Notes under the pieces: generated by a model
Told to the model about the DNA's origin: nothing
Databases searched by the model: none
Seen by the model: only the letters and a program-made list of their open reading frames with translations
Translations under genes and position numbers: made by a program
In this document: piece by piece, positions 33,386-41,914 of the stretch
How the letters are laid out: each line of letters opens with the position of its first letter
Numbering within the stretch: position 1 is the first letter of the stretch
Assembly (NCBI GenBank): GCA_964552195.1
Contig: CAZKFM010000004.1
Span: forward strand, 1-64,000
Direction of reading: 5' to 3'
DNA: 64,000 nucleotides
Source of the DNA: CAZKAP01 sp964552195
GTDB lineage: Bacteria > Bacteroidota > Bacteroidia > Flavobacteriales > Flavobacteriaceae

Positions 33386-34327
33386 ATGATCACCAGACGG
33401 CATCTTCGCCTCAAAGTCCTCCAGGGCCTCTACGCTTCGGTAAAAAACCGGGAGCTAGACCTGGATAGGTCCCTCGCGTTTCTCCAGCAGAGTGTTCAGA
33501 ATACGTATTTGCTTTATTTGCTCATTATGCGGTTTTTCGCAGAACTTCACCTGCTGGCCGAAGAGCGCAGCAAAGCGGTCGGAAAGCGGCACCTGGAAGC
33601 GGATAACCGGGAATACCCGGAACCATTGCTGAGAAACGCCCTGCTCGTCAAAATAAGGTCGAATACCCTTTTGAACGAACTGTGGAACAACAAGAAAATC
33701 AATCAATGGTATTTGCATGAAGATTACGTAAGGCAGGTGTATAAGGATTTGCAGGAATCGTCCATATATTCCGAGTACCGAACGCTTAAAAAACCAGGTT
33801 TTGCTCAAGATCGCGATTTCGTAGTGGAGCTGTTCAGGGAAATCATTGCGCCCAGCGAAAAGATATACGAATTCCTTACCGATGAGCAGCTAACGTGGAC
33901 AGACGACATTCCCCTGGTCAACACCTACGTGGTCAAATTACTCAAAAAGACAGAAGAGAATACGGTGGAGGCCCCATTCGCTCCGGAGCTGATTAACGAT
34001 AAGGAGGATTGGGAATTCTCAAAGAAATTACTGGAAACGACGCTGCTGAGGTACGACGAATTGGAGGGTGAGCTCGAGGGTCGCACACCCAATTGGGACA
34101 AAGAGCGCCTGGCGGATCTGGATGCCCTGATGCTTAAAATGGCCCTGTGTGAATTCCTGTATTTCCCGTCCATCCCCGAGAAGGTTACCATCAATGAATA
34201 CCTTGAAATAGCCAAGGAGTATTCTACCCAGAAAAGCAGCTTATTTATCAATGGTATACTGGATAAGATGGTAAAGACTTACAGAGAGGAAGGTAAACTT
34301 CAGAAAACCGGCAGGGGCCTACTGTAA
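33386..34327 (+). CDS. nusB: Transcription antitermination factor NusB, long Bacteroidota form
   Basis: Part of the rRNA antitermination complex with NusE, binding boxA RNA. The 313 residues are twice the E. coli length, as usual in Bacteroidota: an N-terminal extension (about 1-190, starting MITRRHLRLKVLQGLYA) precedes the canonical NusB domain. The latter is seen in LLRYDELEGELEGRTPNWD, LADLDALMLKMALCEFLYFP and the signature VTINEYLEIAKEYSTQKSS. The ATG at 33386 agrees with relatives. A DUF1573 lipoprotein and yajC follow on the same strand. Confidence 0.92.
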   Translation: MITRRHLRLKVLQGLYASVKNRELDLDRSLAFLQQSVQNTYLLYLLIMRFFAELHLLAEERSKAVGKRHLEADNREYPEPLLRNALLVKIRSNTLLNELWNNKKINQWYLHEDYVRQVYKDLQESSIYSEYRTLKKPGFAQDRDFVVELFREIIAPSEKIYEFLTDEQLTWTDDIPLVNTYVVKLLKKTEENTVEAPFAPELINDKEDWEFSKKLLETTLLRYDELEGELEGRTPNWDKERLADLDALMLKMALCEFLYFPSIPEKVTINEYLEIAKEYSTQKSSLFINGILDKMVKTYREEGKLQKTGRGLL

Positions 34328-34412
34328 TGCTGCAGGATATATGGGGCCAAAAGCTAGGACGGACGTGCCTATATCGCAGGAAACCATTATTTTTATCCTC
34401 AAAAAAACGAAT

Positions 34413-34871
34413 ATGGATAGTCTATTGAAATCAGCCGCCTTTGCCATACTGGCAGCCCTCACCCTGGGGTCCTGCAAGCAGAGCGCCTCCGACAAAGTAC
34501 AGGATTCCAATGTGACTCTGGCCGAGTCCAGGGACAATGCCCAGAAGAATGTCCCTGTGATGACGTTTGAAAAAACCGAACACGACTTCGGGCGTATTCA
34601 GCAGAACACCCCTCAGGAATATACATTCGAATTCACGAATACGGGCAAGGCTCCTTTGATCATCACGGATACTAAGACATCTTGCGGATGTACAACCCCT
34701 AAAGTACCCAGCGAACCCATCGCTCCCGGTGAGAAATCCGAGATTGTGGTTCGATTTAATGGAAGCGGCAAAAACCAGGTAAGCAAGACCATAACCATAA
34801 TGAATAATACCTACGAGGGTTCTCAACAGCTTACCATCAAGGCTTTTGTTGAGGCAGCAGGAGACAGCTAG
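34413..34871 (+). CDS. DUF1573 lipoprotein
   Basis: A 152-residue lipoprotein with signal MDSLLKSAAFAILAALTLGS and lipidated cysteine near residue 21. The mature part is one immunoglobulin-like DUF1573 domain: EHDFGRIQQNTPQEYTFEF, then TDTKTSCGCTTPKVP with the conserved CGC, and VVRFNGSGKNQVSKTI. The function is not known; the fold suggests a structural or periplasmic binding role. Its place between nusB and yajC is, as far as I recall, conserved in Flavobacteriaceae. Confidence 0.9.
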   Translation: MDSLLKSAAFAILAALTLGSCKQSASDKVQDSNVTLAESRDNAQKNVPVMTFEKTEHDFGRIQQNTPQEYTFEFTNTGKAPLIITDTKTSCGCTTPKVPSEPIAPGEKSEIVVRFNGSGKNQVSKTITIMNNTYEGSQQLTIKAFVEAAGDS

Positions 34872-34895
34872 CCCGGAACCCTAACCACATAACAT

Positions 34896-35192
34896 ATGGA
34901 GTTTTTTCAACAGTACGGCTTCCTGATAGCCATGGTTGTAGTTATGTATTTTTTCATACTGCAGCCCCAAATCAGGCGACAGAAAAAGGAGAAGAAGTTC
35001 GGCGAAGAGCTCAAAAAGGGTGACAAGGTCGTGACCAAGAGTGGAATGCACGGAAGGGTGCTTGAGATTAACGAGAAAGACCAGACGTGCGTGCTCGAAA
35101 CCATGGCAGGTAAACTCCGTTTCGACAAGTCTGCCATTTCTATGGAACTGAGCTCAAGACTAAACAAACCCGCCGATAGTACAGGAAAATAA
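34896..35192 (+). CDS. yajC: Preprotein translocase subunit YajC
   Basis: A 98-residue accessory subunit of the SecDF–YajC complex. One N-terminal membrane helix (FLIAMVVVMYFFILQP) is followed by the characteristic QIRRQKKEKKFGEELKKGD and a small beta domain (VVTKSGMHGRVLEI). It starts 24 bases after the DUF1573 gene and ends at a strong terminator, so the nusB–DUF1573–yajC unit closes here. secDF is not nearby. Confidence 0.95.
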   Translation: MEFFQQYGFLIAMVVVMYFFILQPQIRRQKKEKKFGEELKKGDKVVTKSGMHGRVLEINEKDQTCVLETMAGKLRFDKSAISMELSSRLNKPADSTGK

Positions 35193-35220
35193 GAGCGGTA
35201 CTACTGCGATAAATGATTAA

Positions 35221-35256
35221 CCACCCCTGGCAAGCTGTCAGGGGTGGCGCTTTTTT
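35221..35256 (+). terminator. Terminator after yajC
   Basis: Arms CCACCCCTG and CAGGGGTGG flank a short loop, then CGC and six T. It is placed between convergent yajC and the PepT-like gene. Confidence 0.88.
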
Positions 35257-35260
35257 GGTA

Positions 35261-36526
35261 TTAGTTCCTGTGATGCTTTTCTGTGAAAGAGGCAATCCTG
35301 GTGATGACCTGTACGGCCTTTTCCATGCTGTTTAGGGATATGTATTCGAAGGGGCCGTTAAAGTTGTGCCCGCCTGTGAATAATGAGATACAAGGCAATC
35401 CCTGTCGACTGAGATCGACGGACAGATTCCCCCCCCGGATCGGACGTACCAGAGGCTTAATGCCCATGGCAACCATGGATCGTGCGGCGGCTTCTACCAT
35501 ATGCATATGAGGCTCAATCGCATCCAGCATATTGTAATATAAATCCTGTAGGTTCAGTTGAAAGGCTTCAGGATATTCCTCATTCATGCGTTCGATAAAG
35601 TGGGTAAGCAGTTTCTTACGGGCCTCGAACTGTCCCTTGTCATGGTCCCTTACCTGCACGACCAGCTTGGCCTGATCGATGGACCCATCGATCTCGGATA
35701 GGTGGAAGAAGCCCTGGTTACCCGAGGTCAGTTCCGGGATTTCCTCAGGGGGTAGGAGCTGAAGGAATTCCAGTGCGAGTCGTCCGGCATTGACCATCTG
35801 ACCTCGGGCGAAACCAGTGTGGGACTTTCTTCCCCTGACTGTGATATGAGCCTCAGCGGCGTTAAAGCTCTCGTACTGCAATTCGCCCAGTGCAGACGCC
35901 TTCATGAAATACGCCCATTCCGCCCCAAAGGAATCCAGGTCGAAGTGCTTCGAGCCCCGTCCGATCTCTTCGTCGGGAGCAAAGGCTATTCGTATAGGAC
36001 CGTGCTTCAGTTCATTTTGATTCCTAAGAAGCTCCATGGCCGTAATGATCTCTGCGAGCCCCGCCTTACCATCGGCTCCCAGTATGCTGGTACCGTCCGA
36101 AGTCACCAGGGTGTGCCCCTGATATTGGCCTAACTCGGGAAATTCCGCCGGAGAAAGCCTGAGATCAGGATTGAGTTCATTCAGTGAGATTTCTTCTCCG
36201 TTGTAGGAATCCAGGATGCGGTAATTCCTGCCTATACTGGGTATGTCGGGGGTGGTGTCGTAGTTGGCTATAAATCCAATTGCGGGAACCCGGCTGCGCG
36301 TATTGGCAGGTAAAGTAGCCATGATGTACCCATTGATATCGACGGTGACGTGTTCCATACCGATTTCGTACAGGTCCATGACCAGTTTCTTGGAGAGGTT
36401 CTTCTGGGCGGCTGAACTCGGTGAGGACTGTGAGTAGGGGTCACTACTGGAATCGATCTCCACATAGCTCAGAAATCGCTTAAGTAATTGATTGTTATAG
36501 GGTGATTGGTCAATTTTTTGTTCCAT
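35261..36526 (-). CDS. Peptidase T homologue with lost metal ligands (probable pseudoenzyme)
   Basis: An intact 421-residue protein with the full PepT/M20 layout: IGFIANYDTTPD, SILGADGKAGLAEIITAM, FAPDEEIGRGSKHFD, LGELQYESFNAAEAHI, VRPIRGGNLSVDLS, SLFTGGHNFNGPFEY. Against classical PepT, the zinc histidine of FISH-x-DT is Asn, GADDKAG is GADGKAG, the aspartate of YTVDGG/YTMDGS is Lys, and the C-terminal zinc histidine of N[YF]HGK is Asn; the substrate segment GGTDG is GGNLS. The catalytic DT aspartate and the Glu pair remain. It is therefore unlikely to cleave tripeptides and may bind peptides or metals differently. The start ATG at 36526 is 58 bases from a divergent secreted protein gene. 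Confidence 0.88.
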   Translation of the reverse strand: MEQKIDQSPYNNQLLKRFLSYVEIDSSSDPYSQSSPSSAAQKNLSKKLVMDLYEIGMEHVTVDINGYIMATLPANTRSRVPAIGFIANYDTTPDIPSIGRNYRILDSYNGEEISLNELNPDLRLSPAEFPELGQYQGHTLVTSDGTSILGADGKAGLAEIITAMELLRNQNELKHGPIRIAFAPDEEIGRGSKHFDLDSFGAEWAYFMKASALGELQYESFNAAEAHITVRGRKSHTGFARGQMVNAGRLALEFLQLLPPEEIPELTSGNQGFFHLSEIDGSIDQAKLVVQVRDHDKGQFEARKKLLTHFIERMNEEYPEAFQLNLQDLYYNMLDAIEPHMHMVEAAARSMVAMGIKPLVRPIRGGNLSVDLSRQGLPCISLFTGGHNFNGPFEYISLNSMEKAVQVITRIASFTEKHHRN

Positions 36527-36584
36527 TTATCCTATTTTTATGAGCGACTCACTCCAAAGCTCTAAATTTAAGCATAACGGGAAC

Positions 36585-37016
36585 ATGAGAACTTCATTTC
36601 TTTTGGGGGGGGTACTTTTCTTTGCTGCACTCTGGGGGCAGGAAGACTGCTACCTGTGTGTAGGCTCAGGAACCAACAGCATTATCATCGAGGTGTTCGA
36701 ACTCGACAGCGTACAACAAGAATCCTTGGAAAACCTGAGCGCCGAACTCAGTTTTCTCAACAGGATGCTCGAAGACCGGGCACGGTACATGCTTCTCCTG
36801 CACGAACAAAGTGCCCCTGAGGACCTGCTGGTCATGTCGTTTGAGTACCGATCCATTATCGACAGCATGTATATGAATGTCCGGAACGTGGACAGAAAGC
36901 TACTCGTTCAGTTTAACGACGAACAGTACAATCGGTATATGAACCTATGCAATAAGATCAAGCGCAGTCCCCTATACGCCCGCCGGGCAAGAAAAAAGAA
37001 GAAGGATAGCAAGTAA
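36585..37016 (+). CDS. Secreted hypothetical protein, 143 aa
   Basis: I do not recognise a named family. The ATG at 36585 starts a signal peptide (MRTSFLLGGVLFFAALWG) that would be cleaved before QEDCYLC. The mature part has a CYLC pair, then a long amphipathic helical region (residues about 40-120), and ends in a strongly basic tail RRARKKKKDSK. It precedes pyrD by 42 bases, but pyrD has its own -7 box. It diverges from the PepT-like gene. A TATTTTTA near-consensus -7 box overlaps 36531-36540. Confidence 0.7.
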   Translation: MRTSFLLGGVLFFAALWGQEDCYLCVGSGTNSIIIEVFELDSVQQESLENLSAELSFLNRMLEDRARYMLLLHEQSAPEDLLVMSFEYRSIIDSMYMNVRNVDRKLLVQFNDEQYNRYMNLCNKIKRSPLYARRARKKKKDSK

Positions 37017-37036
37017 ATTACCTCGCCCAGACTTGC

Positions 37037-37044
37037 TAATTTTG
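37037..37044 (+). promoter_or_regulatory. -7 box TAATTTTG for pyrD
   Basis: Exact TAnnTTTG match 14 bases before the pyrD ATG. Confidence 0.6.
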
Positions 37045-37058
37045 CGCAAATCACACTC

Positions 37059-38138
37059 ATGTACCGATATTTCCTGAGACCCATCCTGTTTCTTTTTCCG
37101 CCTGAAATAGCACATACCATGGCATTCAGAATTCTTGGCCTGGTGCAGGCCTTGAGGCTGACGCGGTTGCTCGGCTGGTTCTGGACCGTACGAGCCCAAA
37201 CGGTCCGTCCGGTTCATGCCTTTGGATTATCCTTCATCAATCCGGTGGGATTAGCAGCTGGATTTGACAAAGACGCCCGTCTGCTCAGGGTATGGGACGA
37301 ACTGGGATTCGGTTTTGTAGAAGTAGGGACGGTTACACCCAAAGCACAGAACGGCAATTCGCGCCCCAGGTTGTTTCGACTGGTTAAGGACCAGGCCCTG
37401 ATCAATCGAATGGGGTTCAACAACGACGGAGTCCTGGAGATGTCACGTAGGTTGAAGGATTTCAGAACACGTTATCCGGAATCGCGTATGCTGATCGGTG
37501 GGAACATCGGAAAGAATAAGGCGACCCCCAACGATAGGGCTTCTTTGGACTACCTGCTTTGTATAGATACCCTGTATCCTCTGGTGGACTTCTTTACCGT
37601 CAATGTGAGTTCGCCCAATACTCCGGGGCTCCGGAACCTGCAAGAGAAAGGTCCCCTGACTGCACTGCTCAGGCACCTAAGGTCCAAGGGTGAAGAGTAT
37701 GCTCATCAGCACGGGGTATCCGAACGTCCCATTTTATTGAAGATAGCTCCTGACCTCAATGAGGTAGAGCTCAGGGACGTCGTTGCCGCTGTACGTGAAA
37801 CGGGGATAGATGGAATCATCGCTACCAATACGACTACAGATAGGACCGGGCTTAGTTCTGATCCGGGAGAAAGTGGCGGTCTTAGTGGCCTACCGCTCAA
37901 GGATCGAAGCGCCGAGGTCCTGCGGTTTCTGCATAGTGAATCGCGCGGTAGCCTTGCTCTTGTCGGGGTAGGGGGTATTGCGAATGCCGAAGATGCTCAG
38001 GAAAAAATAGACGCCGGGGCCCGCCTGGTTCAAGTGTATACGGGCTTTGTGTATCAGGGGCCGGCCATGGTTTCCCGAATCCTGAACGGTCTGCCCGAGA
38101 ACAACCCCGAGCCGGTTGTAGAAGGGGAACTGGATTAA
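37059..38138 (+). CDS. pyrD: Dihydroorotate dehydrogenase (quinone), class 2
   Basis: Oxidises dihydroorotate to orotate, passing electrons to quinone at the membrane. The 359 residues and the N-terminal helical extension (MYRYFLRPILFLFPPEIAHT) are those of the membrane-associated class 2 enzyme. FMN-binding and catalytic regions are visible: NPVGLAAGFDKDA, FVEVGTVTPKAQ, RLFRLVKDQALINRMGFNN, TVNVSSPNTPGLR with the catalytic serine, GIIATNTTTDR and LVGVGGIANAEDA. Confidence 0.96.
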   Translation: MYRYFLRPILFLFPPEIAHTMAFRILGLVQALRLTRLLGWFWTVRAQTVRPVHAFGLSFINPVGLAAGFDKDARLLRVWDELGFGFVEVGTVTPKAQNGNSRPRLFRLVKDQALINRMGFNNDGVLEMSRRLKDFRTRYPESRMLIGGNIGKNKATPNDRASLDYLLCIDTLYPLVDFFTVNVSSPNTPGLRNLQEKGPLTALLRHLRSKGEEYAHQHGVSERPILLKIAPDLNEVELRDVVAAVRETGIDGIIATNTTTDRTGLSSDPGESGGLSGLPLKDRSAEVLRFLHSESRGSLALVGVGGIANAEDAQEKIDAGARLVQVYTGFVYQGPAMVSRILNGLPENNPEPVVEGELD

Positions 38139-38152
38139 ACTGGGCTAAAAAA

Positions 38153-38178
38153 ATAACCCGGCTGAAAAGCCGGGTTAT
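38153..38178 (-). terminator. Terminator of the DUF4440 lipoprotein gene
   Basis: Perfect arms ATAACCCGGCT and AGCCGGGTTAT with a four-base loop. The minus strand continues into a run of T, so it serves the minus-strand gene ending at 38198. It may also act on the convergent pyrD transcript. Confidence 0.85.
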
Positions 38179-38197
38179 GCAGGTCGTCAATAATGAA

Positions 38198-38692
38198 TTA
38201 TTCCTTTTTCATATTGGTGTAGCAATTGGACTGGTTGCTGTTGCCAATGTCACGAAGGACTTTGTAGGTTTCTCCGGTTTTCTTCCAGACCACCAAATAC
38301 TTTCCCTCACGTTCCTTGCCGTCAGCCAAAGTGCTTACGCTCCTCCCGGTTTCGATTACCAGGTCGTCTTCGGCCATTACGTCCAGAACCTCGAACCGAA
38401 TATTCAGTCGGGTGGAATCTTCGGCAAAATCCTTTTTCATATCTGCCAGCATCTCTTCCTTGGAGTCCATCATCGGTTTTTCATTGGGCAGGACGATCAT
38501 ATCCTCGGCGTACAGGGTAGCTATGGCTTCGGCATCCTTGTCCATAAGTGCCCGGGCGAATTCGTCCTCAAGCGCCTGTATGTCCGTTTTAACCTGATCC
38601 AGGTCCGGCTCGGTCCCCTCACCGGTCATTTCCTCACAGGAGGTGAATACCAGTACAGACAGTAGTGCAGTGATCAAATACATTTTTTTCAT
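38198..38692 (-). CDS. SnoaL/DUF4440-like lipoprotein
   Basis: A 164-residue lipoprotein. The ATG at 38692 gives MKKMYLITALLSVLVFTSC with the lipidated cysteine at residue 19; longer starts would disrupt the signal. The mature domain is NTF2/SnoaL-like: IQALEDEFARALMDKDAEAIATLYAED (in parts), VLPNEKPMMDSKEEML, VIETGRSVSTL and KYLVVWKKTGETYKVL. Members are often of unknown function, some binding small ligands. It diverges from a LysE-type exporter gene. Confidence 0.82.
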   Translation of the reverse strand: MKKMYLITALLSVLVFTSCEEMTGEGTEPDLDQVKTDIQALEDEFARALMDKDAEAIATLYAEDMIVLPNEKPMMDSKEEMLADMKKDFAEDSTRLNIRFEVLDVMAEDDLVIETGRSVSTLADGKEREGKYLVVWKKTGETYKVLRDIGNSNQSNCYTNMKKE

Positions 38693-38815
38693 AGATACTA
38701 ATGGTTTTAGTGTTTTGAGTTTGCGGAAGATAGTTATAGTCAGACGATATATGGTTGTACCCGGGTAGAAATCGCAGTTGGATCCTGCTAACTTTACCAC
38801 CATTATTGCTGTACT

Positions 38816-39430
38816 ATGGGATGGGAACTAGGCTCCTTCGTACTCTTCAGTACCCTCCTGGCCCTGGCTCCGGGACCGGATAATACCTTTGTGCTGGTTC
38901 AGAGCATGCGCTACGGTGCACGTAAGGGACTGTACATTGTTCTCGGTCTGGTGCTGGGCTGTGCCGTTCATACCACCTGGGTAGTACTGGGTGTGGCTGC
39001 TCTAACGGAGCGAATTCCCTCAATTGGGATTATCCTCAAAGTGTTTGGATCGATGTACATGCTGTACCTTGTTTACCTGTTGTTGACTCAGGATAACGGC
39101 CCTGGGCTTGGGGAGCAGGAGGCTAAAAAGGGGTCTGATCTATTTATGTTGCGTACCGGTTTCCTGATGAATGTACTGAATCCGAAGGTAGGCATCTTCT
39201 TCCTTTCTTTCTTTCCGGGATTTCTCTTCAGCGATACACTCAGCACCTACATGCAGTATATCACATTGGGACTTCTATTCATGACGGTCACTTTGCTCGT
39301 ATTCGGAAGCATTGCAATCGGAGGCAGCAGGCTTTCAAAATGGCTTCAGGTGGACCGCTGGTCCAAAAGTTTCCGCTATGTCCAGATCGGGGTTTTTCTG
39401 CTGGTAGTCGTATTTTTATGGTTGGAATGA
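38816..39430 (+). CDS. LysE/RhtB-family amino acid exporter
   Basis: A six-helix inner-membrane exporter of 204 residues. The family signature LALAPGPDNTFVLVQSMRYGARKG is near the start and GFLMNVLNPKVGIFFLSFFP lies in the middle. The exported compound cannot be named. Its stop codon overlaps the start of the HMG-CoA lyase gene (ATGA), so translation of the two is probably coupled, hinting at a link to leucine catabolism. Confidence 0.9.
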   Translation: MGWELGSFVLFSTLLALAPGPDNTFVLVQSMRYGARKGLYIVLGLVLGCAVHTTWVVLGVAALTERIPSIGIILKVFGSMYMLYLVYLLLTQDNGPGLGEQEAKKGSDLFMLRTGFLMNVLNPKVGIFFLSFFPGFLFSDTLSTYMQYITLGLLFMTVTLLVFGSIAIGGSRLSKWLQVDRWSKSFRYVQIGVFLLVVVFLWLE

Positions 39431-40311
39431 AGGCAGCTGAACATCCACCCGGGTCCATAAAGTTGATCGAATGCCCACGTGACGCCATGCAGGGGATCAG
39501 GACCTTTATACCTACCGCTCGCAAGGTTCGCTACCTCAATGCCCTGTTGCGATGCGGATTTCACACTCTGGATTTCGGGAGTTTTGTATCCCCCAAAGCT
39601 ATACCTCAGATGCGGGATACTGCCGAGGTACTGGCAGGTCTTTCTCTGGACAACTCAGAAACCCGACTACTGGCCATAGTTGCAAATGTCCGTGGGGCTA
39701 TGGCTGCTGCCAAACACCCGGAAATCCATTACCTGGGGTACCCGCTTTCGGTATCTGAGAACTTCCAGATGCGCAACACGCATAAGACCATCGACCAATC
39801 CATAGAGATACTGAACGAAATCTTTGAAATTGCAGGGCGTTCCGGGAAGGAGGTGGTTACCTATCTCAGTATGGCATTCGGGAACCCCTACGGGGATCCG
39901 TGGAGTCCTGATATAGTGGCGGAGTATACGGATAAGATCAGGGGACTGGGAGCCCGGATTGTCAGTGTATCTGACACTATAGGGGCAGGCACCCCCGAAG
40001 TGATCCGTCAGTTGATCAGTGCCCTGGTGCCGGCCTATCCCGAGCTCGAAATCGGGGTTCACCTGCACAGCAATCCCAGGGATGCCCACGAGAAGATACG
40101 GGCCGCGTGTGAATCCGGATGCCGTCGTGTGGATTCGGCCATACAGGGATATGGGGGCTGCCCCATGGCCAAGGACGAACTTACCGGAAATATGCCTACG
40201 GAAAAAGTCATCACCTACCTGGAGAGTGCGCGTATTCCATTTGAATTGAAGATGCCCGCCTTCGAGTCCGCCTATAACGAGGCCTCAGACCTCTTTGGAG
40301 AATTTCATTAG
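39427..40311 (+). CDS. Hydroxymethylglutaryl-CoA lyase
   Basis: Splits HMG-CoA into acetoacetate and acetyl-CoA, the last step of leucine breakdown. The 294 residues form the DRE-TIM barrel: IKLIECPRDAMQGIRTFIP replaces the usual ..VxxRDGLQ motif, as in the Bacteroidota version. DFGSFVSPKAIPQM, SENFQMRNTHKTI, VSVSDTIGAGTPE, GVHLHSNP with metal histidines and GYGGCPMAKDELTGNMPTE with the reactive cysteine follow. The ATG at 39427 overlaps the exporter stop as ATGA. Confidence 0.88.
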   Translation: MKAAEHPPGSIKLIECPRDAMQGIRTFIPTARKVRYLNALLRCGFHTLDFGSFVSPKAIPQMRDTAEVLAGLSLDNSETRLLAIVANVRGAMAAAKHPEIHYLGYPLSVSENFQMRNTHKTIDQSIEILNEIFEIAGRSGKEVVTYLSMAFGNPYGDPWSPDIVAEYTDKIRGLGARIVSVSDTIGAGTPEVIRQLISALVPAYPELEIGVHLHSNPRDAHEKIRAACESGCRRVDSAIQGYGGCPMAKDELTGNMPTEKVITYLESARIPFELKMPAFESAYNEASDLFGEFH

Positions 40312-40408
40312 GCGGTCGGGTTTTAGGTTTTCCCTGTAAGGAAATTCAACCCTAAGTCAGGCTGCTGATGCAATTGATTTTCAGCTCAATATTCTGATTT
40401 AATAATTG

Positions 40409-40416
40409 TACTTTTG
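40409..40416 (+). promoter_or_regulatory. -7 box TACTTTTG for guaB
   Basis: Exact TAnnTTTG match 23 bases before the guaB ATG. Confidence 0.62.
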
Positions 40417-40439
40417 CGTGCAATTAATTTTTAATTGCC

Positions 40440-41912
40440 ATGATTTCCCAATCTCCGAAAATCGTCGGCGAAGGTCTCACCTACGACGATGTGCTGCTGG
40501 TTCCCGCTTACTCCCAGGTTTTGCCCAGAGAGGTCGACATACGAAGCCGTTTTACCCGTAACATTGGCCTGAACGCCCCGGTTGTTTCCGCAGCCATGGA
40601 CACGGTTACTGAATCCCGCATGGCCATCGCTATGGCCCGTGAGGGTGGGATAGGCGTACTGCACAAGAATATGACCATCGAAGAGCAGGCCATGAAAGTC
40701 CGCAGGGTCAAGCGGGCAGAAAGTGGCATGATTATGGACCCCGTAACCCTTCCCAAGGATGCCCTGGTACGCCACGCCAAGGATAGCATGCGGGAGCATA
40801 GTATCGGAGGAATCCCCGTAGTCGACGCCAAAGGAGAATTGATTGGTATAGTCACCAACCGGGATTTGAGATTCGAGAAAAACGACGACCGGCCTATAAG
40901 CGAGGTCATGACTTCGGAGAATCTGGTTACCGCCAAGGTAGGTACTACACTGCAGGAGGCGGAGAAAATTTTGCAGGAGTTCAAGATTGAAAAGTTGCCT
41001 GTAGTTGACGATTCGCGTCAGCTCGTTGGCCTGATCACCTTCAGGGACATAACCAAGCTAACCCAGAAACCCATAGCCAATAAAGACCAGTACGGCAGGC
41101 TTAAGGTTGCTGCGGCAATCGGTGTGGCTGGTGATTCCCTGGATCGTGCCGAAGCATTGATCAACGCGGGGGTAGATGCCATCGTGGTGGATACCGCCCA
41201 CGGACATAGCCAGGGGGTATCGATTATACTTAAGGATCTCAAATCGCAATTCCCTGACCTGGATGTGGTCGTGGGCAATATTGCAACCAGTGATGCTGCG
41301 CGCTATTTGGTGGACCTTGGAGCGGATGCCGTAAAAGTGGGCATTGGTCCGGGCTCTATTTGTACGACGCGCGTAGTGGCAGGGGTGGGTTATCCTCAGC
41401 TTTCGGCCGTTATCGATGTGGCAAGCGCGATAAGGGGTAGTGGGGTACCTGTGATCGCGGACGGAGGCATTCGCTATACAGGAGACATACCCAAGGCGCT
41501 TGCAGCCGGGGCCGACTCCGTAATGCTGGGATCTCTGCTGGCCGGAACCAAGGAGTCGCCGGGTGAAACCATCATTTACGAGGGCCGAAAGTTCAAGTCC
41601 TACAGAGGTATGGGCTCGGTAGAGGCGATGAAGGCCGGCAGTAAGGACCGCTACTTTCAGGACGTAGAGGAGGATATTAAGAAGCTGGTGCCCGAGGGTA
41701 TCGTTGGCCGGGTACCTTACAAAGGAGAACTCCTGGAAAGCATGCAGATGTTCATCGGCGGGCTTCGGGCCGGTATGGGCTATTGCGGAGCCAAGGACAT
41801 ACCCACACTACAGGAACATGCGCGTTTTGTCAAAATAACGGCTAGCGGAATACGGGAAAGCCACCCCCATGACGTAACCATCACCAAAGAGTCTCCCAAT
41901 TACAGTAGATAA
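40440..41912 (+). CDS. guaB: Inosine-5'-monophosphate dehydrogenase
   Basis: Oxidises IMP to XMP, the committed step to GMP. The 490 residues match the family. Two CBS domains (about 95-205, seen in HSIGGIPVVDAKGELIGIVT and KIEKLPVVDDSRQLVGLIT) are inserted in the barrel. The catalytic cysteine lies in GIGPGSICTTR and the flap in KFKSYRGMGSVEAM. The N-terminal GEGLTYDDVLLVPAYS is typical. It ends two bases from the stop of a convergent thioredoxin gene, with no obvious terminator between them. Confidence 0.97.
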   Translation: MISQSPKIVGEGLTYDDVLLVPAYSQVLPREVDIRSRFTRNIGLNAPVVSAAMDTVTESRMAIAMAREGGIGVLHKNMTIEEQAMKVRRVKRAESGMIMDPVTLPKDALVRHAKDSMREHSIGGIPVVDAKGELIGIVTNRDLRFEKNDDRPISEVMTSENLVTAKVGTTLQEAEKILQEFKIEKLPVVDDSRQLVGLITFRDITKLTQKPIANKDQYGRLKVAAAIGVAGDSLDRAEALINAGVDAIVVDTAHGHSQGVSIILKDLKSQFPDLDVVVGNIATSDAARYLVDLGADAVKVGIGPGSICTTRVVAGVGYPQLSAVIDVASAIRGSGVPVIADGGIRYTGDIPKALAAGADSVMLGSLLAGTKESPGETIIYEGRKFKSYRGMGSVEAMKAGSKDRYFQDVEEDIKKLVPEGIVGRVPYKGELLESMQMFIGGLRAGMGYCGAKDIPTLQEHARFVKITASGIRESHPHDVTITKESPNYSR

Positions 41913-41914
41913 GC

